Assembly: GCA_013180625.2 (NCBI GenBank) | Contig: SNVD02009169.1 | Span: 248,001 to 312,000 of the forward strand | Reading direction: 5' to 3' | Source of the DNA: Boswellia sacra | Lineage: Eukaryota > Streptophyta > Magnoliopsida > Sapindales > Burseraceae | Length of the DNA stretch: 64,000 nucleotides | Shown: in pieces, positions 20,797 through 32,410 of the stretch | Layout of the letters: every line of letters begins with the position of its first letter | How positions within the stretch are numbered: the first letter of the stretch is position 1 | The notes under the pieces: model-generated | Told to the model about the DNA's origin: nothing | Database searches by the model: none | Seen by the model: only the letters and a program-made list of their open reading frames with translations | Position numbers and translations under genes: made by a program

Positions 20797-22660
20797 TTAA
20801 GTAGGCTTCAAAGTGTTGGCAATGTCAATGACGAATTGGTATCTGACATCAGCTTTAACAAGACGCTCCATCGCGGTGTTGACATTGTCAATTGGTATAA
20901 TCTCAATGCTTGCCGTTATCTTATGTTCTGCTCAAAATTAAGCATCTCCTGGGTCTCTTTTATACCCCCAATTGTAGAACCACCAACTATCTTCCTTCCT
21001 GGAATTCCACAACATTTGTTAGCTACAATATTTTCAAGTGAAATAAATAAATAATTAGAAGAATGAACAAGCCGCTGAATCATATTCGACTCGCCAATGA
21101 GCAGAGGGAAAACTGGTAGCTCTAGTGGCTTCTCCGGTGCACCAACAAGAAGAAGTTTTCCGTTTGATTTCAGCAGGCCAATCAATAGTGGAAGCAGAGA
21201 GTGAGGACCAGATACAGTATCAATGACACCATCCATTGAGCTCATGGCAGCCTGGAAATTAAGCCAACATAAACAACATTAGGAACATCGCAGACACAAT
21301 TAAGAGTCCTTGTGAGTCGTAAATAAATGTACCCGCATCTCATCTTGGTCATGGCTAACCAACAATGAGTCGGCACCAAGATGTTCACTAGCTTCCTTCT
21401 TCTTGTTAGGGGAGGTGCTGATCACAGTCACCTTAGCCCCCATTGCCTTTGCAAACTTCACTGCAACATGGCCAAGCCCACCTGGGCCAACCACACCCAC
21501 ATGCAAACCAGGTTTGTCAAGTCCAAGAATCTCAAAGGACTGTAAACTGAAATACCCGCACAAAGGAGAGGGGCAGCCCCATCAAGAGGCATATTGGCAG
21601 GTATGTGGACGGCAAAGTGCTCATCAACAACCATAATGTCCGAGTATCCACCATACGTCGTGGCTCCATCGTGGTATTTGCCACCATATGTAGGTATTAC
21701 TTTGGGGCAGTAATACTAATTCTTAAGATTGTTTTCACAGTTTGTCGCTGGAGTGGCAGGATCCGACCATGCAACTCGCCCCCACTTTGTCTCCGACCTT
21801 GAACTTTTCAACCTTGCTCCCAACTTCCTCCACTACACCCACAATCTCATGCCTGAATTGACCAATAACTAATTAAATCATGTGCCATGAATTTGAGATA
21901 GGATTGATTATTTGAATATTAATTGCTGCAAATGGTCGATCCATTTTGTCCATTAAGCGATATATATAATTAATAATGTCAATGTTCTACACGGATTTTA
22001 CTCTTCATTTGCTCTCATATATATTTTAGTTAGTATTGGAAAAGAAAAAAATGAAGTAAAAGGGGGCTCGATCCACATAGTAATCTCTATAATATATTAA
22101 GATTAAAATAGCGTCCACTAATACAATGTGGTCCAAGTGCGTTTGTAGTTGCCTGAATAATTGATAGTATTGTTCGCAAAAAATCAATAAACCCTGGATA
22201 GTACTACTCATCTCAGTGAAATTCAACTACTTCAAAATCCCGAATCTAGCTATTGAACTTGTTATATAAGTATGACTTAATATATGAAAAACATATCCAG
22301 GAACAAGAGGGAATGTGGAAAAGCCCCACTTATTCTTCACCATGTGAAGATCCGTATGGCATATGCCGCAATATAGCACTTTGAAACTTGCGTCCTTCTC
22401 TACCGTTGCCCTGCAAATCATCTTGTCAAATTAATAATTGGACACAAACTAAGCACCATGACCATGCATATCACTATGCACAACCAACACAAGACAAGGA
22501 TGCGTACGTAAATTTAATTAGCCCAAAAGAAAAAAAATTAAACAGAAATTACAAGGTATTGCCTCCGGGAGAAACAAAAGGGGGAGAGGACACCAGATGA
22601 GTCTCTGGCTGCATGCCCATCCAAAGGCTTTATTTTGGTGCACTTGCTCCTCTATTTCAC
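20797..22660 (-). pseudogene. cinnamyl-alcohol-dehydrogenase-like pseudogene, copy 2
   Basis: Five exons on the minus strand: about 22563-22660, 22297-22410, 21333-21852, 21095-21251 and 20797-20998. The protein shows the catalytic-zinc stretch [14 protein letters not shown], and the glycine-rich NADP loop [17 protein letters not shown] in exon 3. Sizes of exons 2 and 3 match copy 1 (114 and about 515 bp). Defects: 4-bp insertion in exon 1, frameshifts and an in-frame stop in the structural-zinc loop of exon 3, a further deletion near 21540, and a 1-base deletion in exon 5. Donors of introns 1, 2 and 4 read GC, AT and GC. No in-frame start codon is seen near 22660. Confidence 0.85.
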
Positions 22661-23166
22661 CCCTGACGAATTGAAATATGGATCTTTTGTTCTTGAAGTA
22701 ATCAACGGTACTGGATATTATTGCAGCAAAAGCAAATACTGGCCAATTCTCTGCTTCATTTGGTTAAGGGCTTTGCTTATTTGCTTTTTTAAGCATTTTA
22801 TATGGAACAAGGAGCTAGGCAATACGAGGTCAATATGGGCTGACGTACTTGGTGAGCTAATGATCGAGCTATACTAATATTATCTTATATTTACCCATCC
22901 AATTTCTCTGTAAGTTACATTATAATAAAAAAAATTCACCTATGTTTTACGCTATAATAAACGAAATTCAACTCCTGTCCTTATTTTGCTTTGGTCTTCT
23001 TATGAATCATTGTTGTAGTCGTAGATATATACTGCATTATGACTTAATTTTACGGTTTTTAAAAATGCATTATGTTACTTGAAAAGCAAGCATCTGCAGA
23101 ATATAACAATTATTTGTGCAACTCCGCATATATCACTAATTTACTCAGCAAAACATATCCAGCGCA
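22661..23166. other. intergenic, nothing recognised
   Basis: Upstream side of CAD copy 2. There is a plus-strand open frame at 22635-22877 without recognisable content and no clear TATA box. The CAD promoter block found at copies 1 and 3 is not present here, so this copy may have lost its promoter. Confidence 0.4.
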
Positions 23167-24195
23167 CTGAGAGTATGTTTGGGGCTGTTGTTGGACACTA
23201 GCTTTTGGATTTTGCTACTAGTTACAACTAATTTGATGTTTGGTAAATACTTTAAAAATTAATTGTCTAAGAGGCTGTTGCTTGGAGAGTCAGTTTTTAT
23301 ATTAGATTTCAAAAGTAGGTAGGGGACAACTTTTTTGAAAATCAGTTTTGAAAAGCTAAAATTTGGATAGATCAAAATACTTAAATTGTCCCTACAATTT
23401 AATATAAATCCAAAAATACCCCTAATATATTAAAATATTAAAATTAATTAATAAGTTAATAAATTATAAAATTAAAAATATTTTATATTTTCTAAAATTA
23501 TTTTTTAAAGAAATTAGAACTTATATTGGAGAACTACCGTCCTCCAACCACTGGCTGCCACTAGCGTTCGATGTCCGCTGTGTGAAGGGACATCGCCAGC
23601 TACAGAAGAATCATCGAAGGCTGCCACACACGAATCTGTCGACGATTCTGTCATTCATGCTAAACATTAGCTAGATCGAAACTTTAGCCGCTCAATTCGA
23701 CTGATTTCCAACTGATCCAAAACTTTAACCGCGGGATCTGGCTAATTTTCGACATGAATAATGGAACCATCAGCGGATTCGTGTGTGGTGGCCTCCGACG
23801 ATTCTTCTGTAGTTGGCGATGTCCCTTAACGCATCGGACGGCGAATGCCAGTGGCGGCCAAACGGTTAACGACGGTGGCTCTCCGACGAAGTTTCTGAAT
23901 TTTTTTATTTTTTAAATTTTTAAATAAAAATAAATAAATAAATTTAACTTTTTATTTTATTATATTGTTTGAATTAAATATTAATTATTTTATAATTTTT
24001 TTGTGTAATTTTGTATTTTTATTAAAAATTACACTAAACACATATTCATAACTTTTAAACAACATAGCAATGTTAAAAAGCTAATTTATCGAACAACCTA
24101 AACTTTTTGATATAGCACAGCAAATAGGTGATTCTTCCCACAGCACTTTTTTGCAATAAATTTCAATAACACAGCAGTCTCAAACACACCCTGAG
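23167..24195. mobile_element. 1-kb foldback/MITE-like element
   Basis: The two ends are inverted copies: AGTATGTTTGGGGCTGTTG at 23171-23189 against the complement of 24165-24190 (GGTGTGTTTGAGACTGCTG). A second, stronger inverted pair lies inside (about 23526-23650 against 23755-23885), containing ACAGAAGAATC near 23600 and its complement near 23815. The centre is GC-richer than the AT-rich shoulders. No transposase is visible. The ends resemble hAT-type MITEs, but I could not fix a target duplication. Confidence 0.5.
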
Positions 24196-24520
24196 TCACT
24201 GACTTTATTAAGAGGAATTACTAGATGGTTAGAAATTGAACAATCGAATAGTTATATGACTGGCAATGGCCAGCAAAAAATTTATAATTTATTTTACTCA
24301 CCTCTTTTATTATCATTAACAATGGCCAAACAACAAATTAAAAATCCATATAAATCTTGCTAGAAGGCAACACGAGTAAGGTACTATAATTGGTGGATTC
24401 AATGTGGCTCTGATTAATGAGTTTTCTTTGGTTTAATTAGCATATATGGACCTGAAACTTTAAGAGATATGTTTTACAAAATAAAAAACATAATAATAAT
24501 AATACAGTACTCATAGACTT
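24196..24520. other. intergenic, nothing recognised
   Basis: AT-rich DNA with no frames, repeats or RNA-like structure that I can support. Confidence 0.4.
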
Positions 24521-24665
24521 ACAACCCAAAATCTATAATCTGATGTAGCAGTCTACATAACAAAATTCTTTTGAGATGTAACTTCTCTTATTCATTTTAG
24601 TTTTTTTCCTCCTCTAATGAATTTTTATCATGTAGACTGCTACATTAGGTTGCAGAGTTAGCACT
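24521..24665. mobile_element. short MITE-like inverted repeat
   Basis: Arms at about 24524-24570 and 24615-24663 are complementary over roughly 40 bases, including a perfect 16-base core ATGTAGCAGTCTACAT / its reverse complement. The spacer is about 45 bp. The superfamily is undetermined. Confidence 0.5.
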
Positions 24666-25218
24666 ACTGATAATAATATTTGGCTTTTTATCATACATTA
24701 ATTAGTTGTGGCCCATGTTGTCATATATATTCTAGTGCTAATTAATAAAATTTTGTATGTTTATAGGTTCCCTAATAACTCGACTTGACTTCTTTATAAT
24801 ATAGGAAAACTAAAAATGAAATTAGACTTATTAAAAGTAGATCTTTTTAGAGTAGAGCTTCTAAAATAGAGTTTTTATTAAAAAGTTATTGGTTATTTGA
24901 TAAGATAAATATAAAAGTACTTATTATGATTAAAATAACAAAATAGAGTTTTGTTACAAAAAAATAATAAAGCATAATGTTTAAAATTAAATTAGAGTAT
25001 CCTTGACATTTTAAAACTTAAAAGCCTCAATTTTGGGCTTCTCTTAGCATAAAATAGCTTTTTTAATCCTCTCTATAAGCATTTTCTAAGTGGCAACCGA
25101 AAGACACAAAATAAAATTAGAAGATTAACATTAAAAAAGTTCTTTTAGCTAGTAGATAAGTCCAAACAAATGTGTCTTATACAAAAAATGTAATTCTAGA
25201 ATATAAAATCTCCATTGA
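24666..25218. other. intergenic, nothing recognised
   Basis: AT-rich sequence without supported features. Confidence 0.4.
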
Positions 25219-26282
25219 GACCCAAAAGAGTTGTTCTGTTCGTCCCTTATTTTCTACCTCTTCAGCCCCCACTTCTACATACACCAAATAAAAAATATTA
25301 AACCCCTATGTCTTTCTCGTTAGATCCCATTGAATTCCCTAAATACCCTTTTAGTGTATAACTAAGTTTTTCAGTGCACCCACTTTTATTGTGCGGCTTC
25401 TCCATATTGTATCAAAGCATTCAAGATCTACCCTCTTCTCACTGCTTAAATTCAGTTATCTTTCTATCCTTTTAATTTAGTTAAATTGTTTCTTTAATCT
25501 TAATATGTTGATGTTCCATTGTCTATTATTCTTCAACTAATTACAGGTATAGTTCTAATTTATCTCAATTTCTCAATTTTAATTAAAACACTTTTAATAT
25601 CTCTCTGTTTGGTCAATTAGTCCACTAAGGAGACCACCAGATTCTTTTGCAGTGATCGCTGAATCGAGGGACACCCAAGAAAGGCCTCACAGATGACTTT
25701 AAGTATGCATTCTGAGTCCCATTGTTTCACCAATGATAACCGAATCATCTAATTGGTCATTAACCAGTCTTTCATCAATTAAATCAATTTTTTTAACAAC
25801 AAGATAATCTTAGAATCTTTGGAAACAACTTCTCATACCATTCATAACTCAAACATTCTTCATGAGAATCCACAAAGCAGTGATACAATCTCACTTCAAA
25901 TGCGCAACTCTACCCCGCTTGGCATTAAAGTGTTTTACACCCTGTACAAGAAATGCCAGATGTTTAGAAGCCATAACCAAATCCTTGTTCAAAAAAGACT
26001 TGGTGTGTGCTAGATTTTTTTGGTCATTCAAACGACAGAAAAGAAGAAATTTGGTTTATTTCCTTTCAAGCCTCTAGTTGGTCTAGAAAATTGTGAACTT
26101 GGTCGTAGCATTGCTTTGTCAAGCATTGAGGCGATTGTGAAATTGTGAACTTGGTTAGTTAAAATTTTTTGTCCATTTTAATAATTTTATTTTAGGACAA
26201 AATTGTAAAAGAAAATAAATTAAAATTGGGGGCTGAAGAGGTGAAAAGTGGGGCCAAATAAAACAACTCTACCCAAAATATA
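25219..26282. mobile_element. non-autonomous element with inverted ends
   Basis: 25219-25270 (CCCAAAAGAGTTGTT.., then CTACCTCTTCAGCCCCCA) is the inverted counterpart of 26227-26282 (TGGGGGCTGAAGAGGTGAAAA.. then AACAACTCTACCC). The enclosed 1 kb has only short frames (25819-26013, 25862-26077) with no transposase motif. It looks like a deletion derivative of a DNA transposon; the superfamily and target duplication are not clear. Confidence 0.45.
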
Positions 26283-27325
26283 GGTTTAAAAATCAGTTTT
26301 AGTCAAGAGAGAGAGATAGAAGTGAAGGATAACATCACATAAGTATACGTGGGCCAATAGGGACAAACAGCTATAGACACAAGACTCTTGTATTAAGAGG
26401 TGAAATAGAGCAGTTTTTATGAGCTTTTTTATAATTTGAGTTGAATAATAGGTTTGGTATTTCTTATCTTGTTTATCTTGATAACAAGTGCATTTCTCCT
26501 CATCTATGAGTCAAGACATGCAAGTAGTGCCAAAACATGTTAAATTATTGTCTGTATATATGGTGTGATTTATTTCGTATGTTGTTGATATCAATGTTTT
26601 TATGCTTATGTTCAATCTGCTAATAATGTTTATTAGAGAGAAACTCATAAACTATATATGAATATAAGGACTGATATATTGGTAACATAGAGTGTCTGAG
26701 AAACACAAACAACAGAAACAAATAAGTAACCTACCAACAACCGGTTGAATCACTCTTGACAGAGTCTATTAATTCAATAAATAACCCAAAAAAACTATAG
26801 AAATAGATAAAATTTGTATTTAAATTATCATAAACTACTTCGACATTATCAAAAGGGCATTTAAATATCGTAAGCCATAAGGACTAAAACAAAAAAATAA
26901 AAATGAAATTTGAAACATTCAATTTTTAGAAAATTTTGGTTACTAGTATAATAAAAAACCTAGGAACAAAAACAAAGATGCCAAAACAAAAAAAAAAACG
27001 TCAAAAATGAAAAAATTCCTAGACAGAGTTGCTAATAATTAAATGACTAAAAATGCTACTTTAAGGCCTAAATGATAGGAATTTGCTACAATACAGCTGT
27101 TGTACCAGTACAGCAGCTGTGAAAAATGTAAAAAAGTCATAAACAAATGTATAAAAGTTGTAAATTAGCAAATAAAAATTGTAAAATTGTAATAAAAGTT
27201 ATAGAAGTTGTACAAGTGTATAACACAACTTTCATTTACTTATTTACAATTTCAAAGTTTTTATTTATTCATTTACAATTTTTTATACTTGTTTACGATT
27301 TTTGCATATTTTTTACAATTGTTAT
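26283..27325. other. intergenic, AT-rich with small inverted repeats
   Basis: No gene recognised. At 27095-27130 there is a palindromic CAGCTGTTGTACC..GTACAGCAGCTG, and 27150-27320 consists of short repeated pieces in both orientations (variants of TTTACAATTTTT and its complement), suggesting a degenerate foldback next to the Mutator-like element. Confidence 0.4.
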
Positions 27326-27925
27326 ACGGGTAAATATCACGACCACCCCTACCTTTTGCCAAAATTATTGCGCGCACAAAGGTGACATTTTTTGTCATTG
27401 AATACACCTGTACTTGTGAAAAGTCATCATTGACCATCCTTCCGTTAAAATCTTCGTTAATTGAGATTACTTTTCCATCTAATATGCGTCTACTTACCAT
27501 AGTATCCCTAACAACAGTTGCTGAAAAGCATGTGCGGGATTTAAGTAAATAAGGGGATAAGAAATATCTACTTTGCCCCTGTTAAAATGAAATTAATGCC
27601 CCTGCCCAAAAGCTTATTTATATGACAATTTTACCCCTGTCAGTTTAAAAATTTATCCTAGCTGTAACAAATTAGTCGTTGCCTCTTTATGTCCCTGCTC
27701 ATGTAAGACATGAATGTCTACGCTATAAATTCTTGAAACTCATCCCCTAAATTCATTTGCATTCTACTCAGCCCACTCACAATTGCATTTCCAAACCTAC
27801 AACTCATTCAATCTCACAGCAACATTTATCTCAAACTGTAGTTCTACAACTCTTTCAATCTCAAAACAAAACAACATTCATCTGAAACAGCAACAACAAC
27901 ACATCAAATAGCAATAGCCATTGCA

Positions 27926-28234
27926 ATGAGTCAGTCATCCTCAAGTTATGCAAGGGTCAGTAGCAACACATCAAGTTATAAAAATGAGAAAAGTAAAATG
28001 ATCAACGGGCACACAATCAAATTAAAGAATAGAAAATGCAAGTGTGATGCAAAGGCAGCAGTTATGATATCTAAATCTCCCAAAAATCCTGGTAAGCTAT
28101 ATTTTATATGCAAAACTAGAACATGCAATTTCTACAAGTGGTGGGAGCCTGATAATGATGAAATAGCTTTGACTAAAGACTGGCGTCATGTTCATGGCCA
28201 CGAAATGGATGGCAGTGACCTTATTATCAAATAA
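27926..28234 (+). CDS. GRF-type zinc-finger protein, MULE-associated
   Basis: ATG at 27926 starts an intact 102-codon frame. Residues of about 36-75 form a GRF zinc-ribbon: C-x-C, then ISKSPKNPGKLYFIC, then C-x-F-x-x-W. GRF domains bind single-stranded nucleic acid in other proteins, and short GRF proteins are often found inside plant transposons. The N-terminus is Ser-rich. It converges with the transposase gene and lies within the element, so I take it as element cargo rather than a host gene. Function in transposition is unknown. Confidence 0.65.
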   Translation: MSQSSSSYARVSSNTSSYKNEKSKMINGHTIKLKNRKCKCDAKAAVMISKSPKNPGKLYFICKTRTCNFYKWWEPDNDEIALTKDWRHVHGHEMDGSDLIIK

Positions 28235-28900
28235 ATGCAATATGATTTGAAGCAATTGCTCAACAGCAATGAGATGGTCATATAAATGAATGAGGAAATG
28301 AAAATGATTGTGATGTTGTTGAAGTGTCTAGTGTACATTTTCCTAGAATGTTTACTTGCATGCCTTGTAAAGTTAATGTAAGGCAATTATTGTTGAAGTG
28401 TCCAGTGTATTTTTTCCTAATGTGTTTACTTGCATGCCTTGTAATGTAATGTAATGATAAGTAATATATGTGGAACAAAATGCAATATGAAATTATGTGT
28501 TAGTGTGTTAGTGTGTTAGTGTGTTAGTGTGTTAGTGACATACACATAAGCTAACTGTAGTTACACAAAAGCAAACAACCCCATTGCCATTATCAAAAGA
28601 AGTACAAGTACAAGCTTAGCAAACCTGTTAACAGTTTTTGGTTCTAAATATTATGTCTTATGTGTACAATGCTATGGTGCCATATGTGGCATAACAATAT
28701 TTTCAAAATAATGATATAACTAAGCCCTAAGTTATAGGACACTGGACATAGAGGACTGTTCTAGCTCATCTACAAAATAAATAGCAACCAACAGTCACCA
28801 TACATAATAACAAAAAAATGGAAGGTTGCACCACACTCCCACGAGAACTTAGCTTGATCTTCAATGGTTGTCAATGGTTGTCTTGTCGGAACCACCTTAT
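28235..28900. repeat. short direct repeats between GRF ORF and transposase
   Basis: A 67-bp sequence at about 28310-28380 is repeated imperfectly at 28385-28455 (both containing TTTACTTGCATGCCTTGTAA). A (GTGTTA)n microsatellite runs at about 28496-28535. The rest, to 28900, shows no gene. Confidence 0.55.
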
Positions 28901-29089
28901 GACTGTAAATAAAAAGATGTATAAGCAAGAATCACAAGAAACTTATACAAAATTTTTGACTTCTATGTGCATAAAAGTCACCTCTTCCTTTACCTCTCCC
29001 TCTTCTGGACGGGCTTGACCCTATTGATTGTTGTGAGGATAGAGAAGCTATAAATCCAACACTTTGTGATGCTTGAGATAATGGTGGAG

Positions 29090-29350
29090 GGGTCTAAGTT
29101 ACATGTGCAGGTTGTTGTGAAAGTTGGGATGATGATGATGTTAGGGGCTGTCGAGCTTGCTGAGATGATCTGGGTAGCAGCTGGGCTTGCTGAGATGACC
29201 TGGAGGGCTGTTGGGATGATGATGATGTTAGGGGTTGGTGCAATGACCTTGAGGGCTGCTTGGCTTACTGAGATGATTTGGGGGGCAGCTGGGCTTGCTG
29301 AGATGACCTCAAGGGCTATTGGGATGATTAAGCTGAACCTTGCTGAGATG
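29090..29350 (-). repeat. imperfect repeat encoding Gln/Ser-rich transposase tail
   Basis: Units of roughly 30-60 bp built on TGGGCTTGCTGAGATGACCT repeat about five times. On the minus strand they encode SSQQAQ/PSRSSQQ-type low-complexity sequence at the transposase C-terminus, which explains the otherwise odd plus-strand Met/Ala/Glu-rich frame. Confidence 0.6.
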
Positions 29351-30084
29351 AGGAGGTTCGAGCCTTAAACATTATCAAGTTATTAAAAGAAGCAGTTAGC
29401 AAAATGGATAGAATGTAAAGTAAATTAAAGGGAAAAATTTTAATGTAAGCAACAGAATTTATAACCTTTTTCTTTTTTGGATGTGGGGCAGACTTGCTTT
29501 CTTTGGCCTGTCTGCCTTGGTTCTGATCCTAGGAGCCCCCAAGTTATTGCAAGCCACCTCTGGCCATTCACTTTGATTCAGAATTGGCCTTATGTAGAGG
29601 TTGTATGAAGCTATATACCTATCCCTCGACAATATCTTATCTACAAATTGATGTACATCAATTCTCCTCTCATTTGCAGCAACAATTGCTTCCAAATATT
29701 TGAAATAGTCCACATGAGCAAAATCTCTCATTTAACCTCATAATATACACCCTCCCTTTGTTAACCACTTCAAATTCTAAATCACCACACCACATCACCT
29801 CTATCACTCTACTTGATTTCCCCGTCTCACTAACAATAGTTCTAATCTTAAGACCCATATCACCATGCCACCTTATACATTCTCTAAACCTATTAATTAA
29901 ATTAAAAAATGAATAAAATAATCAAAATAATATAAAATGTCAAAGTATTAGAAAAACAGTGTACACTATTGGAATAAAAAAGTTACTTACTTTTTTTATA
30001 TCCTCTTCATTATCTTCCTTCTGATGTCCTCTAACATGCTCAGGTAAGTTTGACTTCTATGTCTATTGATCCAGGAGTTGAATG

Positions 30085-30230
30085 TGTAACGACCCTTCCC
30101 CCGCCCGATCTCTCCCGGGCGCACACGGACCCCCTACCGAGCCACCGGGTCACAGGTACATGGCCACACACTCTAAGGTAGGGGGTCCGTGTGCGTCCGG
30201 GAGAGATCAGGCGGGGGAAGGGTCGTTACA
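30085..30230. mobile_element. 146-bp GC-rich foldback element with target duplication
   Basis: Two 54-base arms (30085-30138 and 30177-30230) are inverted copies with two mismatches by eye, around a 38-base loop. The ends are TGTAACGACC and GGTCGTTACA, and GAATG flanks both sides (30080-30084, 30231-30235) as a perfect 5-bp target duplication. GC content is far above the surroundings. It interrupts the MULE transposase. TG..CA ends and 5-bp duplication are retrotransposon-like, while the perfect hairpin is MITE-like. Confidence 0.8.
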
Positions 30231-32410
30231 GAATGACTCTGTGATTTTGTTTGTAACATGGTCAACTTTAACAAACGGATGTCTACTTGAACCAACGATA
30301 GGAATCTTTGACAAATAGTCAAAAGCACCTAGGTCTACATCTCTGATTTCCTCCATGGCAATTTTAAAGTTAAGGATATTGGCTACCTTGCATGCCCTCT
30401 AGAATAATACTTGCAAACCTGGTCCACCGTGTCCTTTCTTGAAATTATCATACAAGTGTTTACCACAGAACCTTGACGATGCATATGGTTATTGTTCATT
30501 TAAAGCATTAAGAATACCCTTTTGCCTATAGCTCATGAAAGTCATAGGTAGCCCACACCCATCAACCCTTTCTATGTGTTCTCCTAAAAATTGAAGAAAC
30601 CAATTCCAAGTTGATTTACACTACACCTCACAAACTCCTAATGCTAAAGGGAACATACCATTGTTGGCATCAATTGACACAGCAGCTAAAAACAACCCTC
30701 CTAGTTGACCCTTCAAGTGACACCTATCTAAACCAATAAAAGTCATGTAACCCTCAATAAACCATTTCCTCTGAGCAGGAAAACTAATAAAAAAGCCCTA
30801 AAATTTTGTTGAAGTAGATATCATTTTAACATCTACCCTCACATAGACAGTAGACCCTAGGTTTGTAAGCTGGACAATATTTGTATATTTATGTAACAAA
30901 TTAAGGGCTCTCTGATGGTGTTCACCTATGATTTGAAGAGCATTCATTCTAGCCCTATACAGTTTATGTTTTGAAGGTTCAAAGCCAAATCTTCTCTCCA
31001 AATCTTTCTCTAACCAGTCTACATCTAAGTTGGGATTTTCTTTGAAATGATCATCATATTTTTTAGCAATCCAAGTGTAAGTGCACTTAGGGTGTTAGGT
31101 ACCTTTGAGCATTTATGTTCAAGATAACAGGTCTTGATTTGGAATGTTACAAGGTCCTGAGTTTTGGAGGCATGAATCCTCCAAAGGCATTTTGGTGTAG
31201 CACACTTACATGTAAATCTGTCCCTCTCATTTTTCACTCTTTTAATCTTTATACCATTCCTAATTGAGTACTCTCTCAGTACTTGTCGAAAATGGTTCAG
31301 ATTATCAAAAGTTTGCTCCATCCTCAATATAATCTCACCATCTAAGCCCTCAGTAAATAAATTTTGCATATGTACGCTTGCCATTCTAGCACTACCTACT
31401 TCTTCTTCATCTGAACCACTAACTAGTTTTTGAAAATTCTTACCATCACTTTGGTAATGTGAGCTATCATCAGCTGACTCCTCTTCACTAGTACTCCTAC
31501 TACCACTATTAACCCCTACATCATCATGTTAAGACTCTACACCATCTTCTAGCCTATAAGCTACATCAGAGTCAGTATCTATGTCATACTCACTATGCCC
31601 CATTGACTGTCCTACTGACCCCTTCACTCATATTTTCATTGGATTAATGTTAGACAACTCAGTTTCACCTACATTAGGCATCTCAGGTTCTATAGGATAA
31701 GTCTTTGCATTGGTTTCTAAATTGGGCAACTGATTTTCATGCTCACTAACTTCTTTCTTACATGCAGCAGGTAACTCACTAGATGATGGTTCTACAGAAG
31801 CATTTTTTACTGAGTTGGGCAAATCAATTTCAACCTCATTAACTCTTTCAAGCCTTGCAAGGGATAAATCACTACTTGTTGGTTCATTTACTGGATTTTT
31901 TTTCTAAGTTTTGGCTCTCAATTTCTATCTCATTAACTTCTTTTTGAACTACATCAGGTAACATGGGTGAAGTTGGTACAACTTTAGCATTTTTTTGAAG
32001 GTTAGGCAATTCAGTTTCATTCTTATTTTCTAAATTCATTATAAAACCTGGCAACTCTATCTGTGGTGGCTCATGTCCTCTTAAGTCATCGGGTACTATC
32101 TTTTCTAATGGGTGGGTAATAATCTCAACTGTGATTTTTAATTCAGTCAAACCATTAATTTCATACATATGTAATAATTGCAAGAACTTAAAGTCAGTGT
32201 CAATGAGATATTTCTGTCCATTCCATGATAAACTGACAAAGAAATTGACATATGTATGATCTACAATCTCTAATTTGCAAAGATGCTGAGCAGCTTCAAA
32301 ACAACCCTATTAAGCTAACTCTGTCAGGGTCTACATCTCCTACTGGATACTCACTATCCAAATATTCCAAAATTAAGAAAAAAATAGCCATCTAGTGACC
32401 AAATGCATCA

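Larger units (their letters stand above)
28900..32410 (-). pseudogene. MURA-type MULE transposase, degenerate
   Basis: Minus-strand domains in order: a PB1-like N-terminal region (32410-32160, with DPDR), an acidic linker, a MuDR DNA-binding domain (31384-31100; a CKCATPKCLWRIHAS motif followed by EHKC), a helical block (31001-30870), and a catalytic region (about 30790-30240; GLDRCHLKG with the first Asp). After the inserted foldback come a broken SWIM zinc finger (about 29760-29660) and a Gln/Ser/Pro-rich tail (29350-29090). The usual SDRQKG reads SYRQKG, so a catalytic Asp is lost. Stops and frameshifts are numerous. Confidence 0.8.

Noticed and set aside
22635..22877. 80-codon plus-strand frame
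   Set aside because: Overlaps the 5' part of CAD copy 2 on the other strand and has no recognisable content.
28496..28535. Telomere-like repeat
   Set aside because: The unit is GTGTTA/TGTTAG, not TTTAGGG, and it has only a few copies.
28818..29018. 66-codon plus-strand frame
   Set aside because: Lies antisense to the MULE transposase tail, with no motif.
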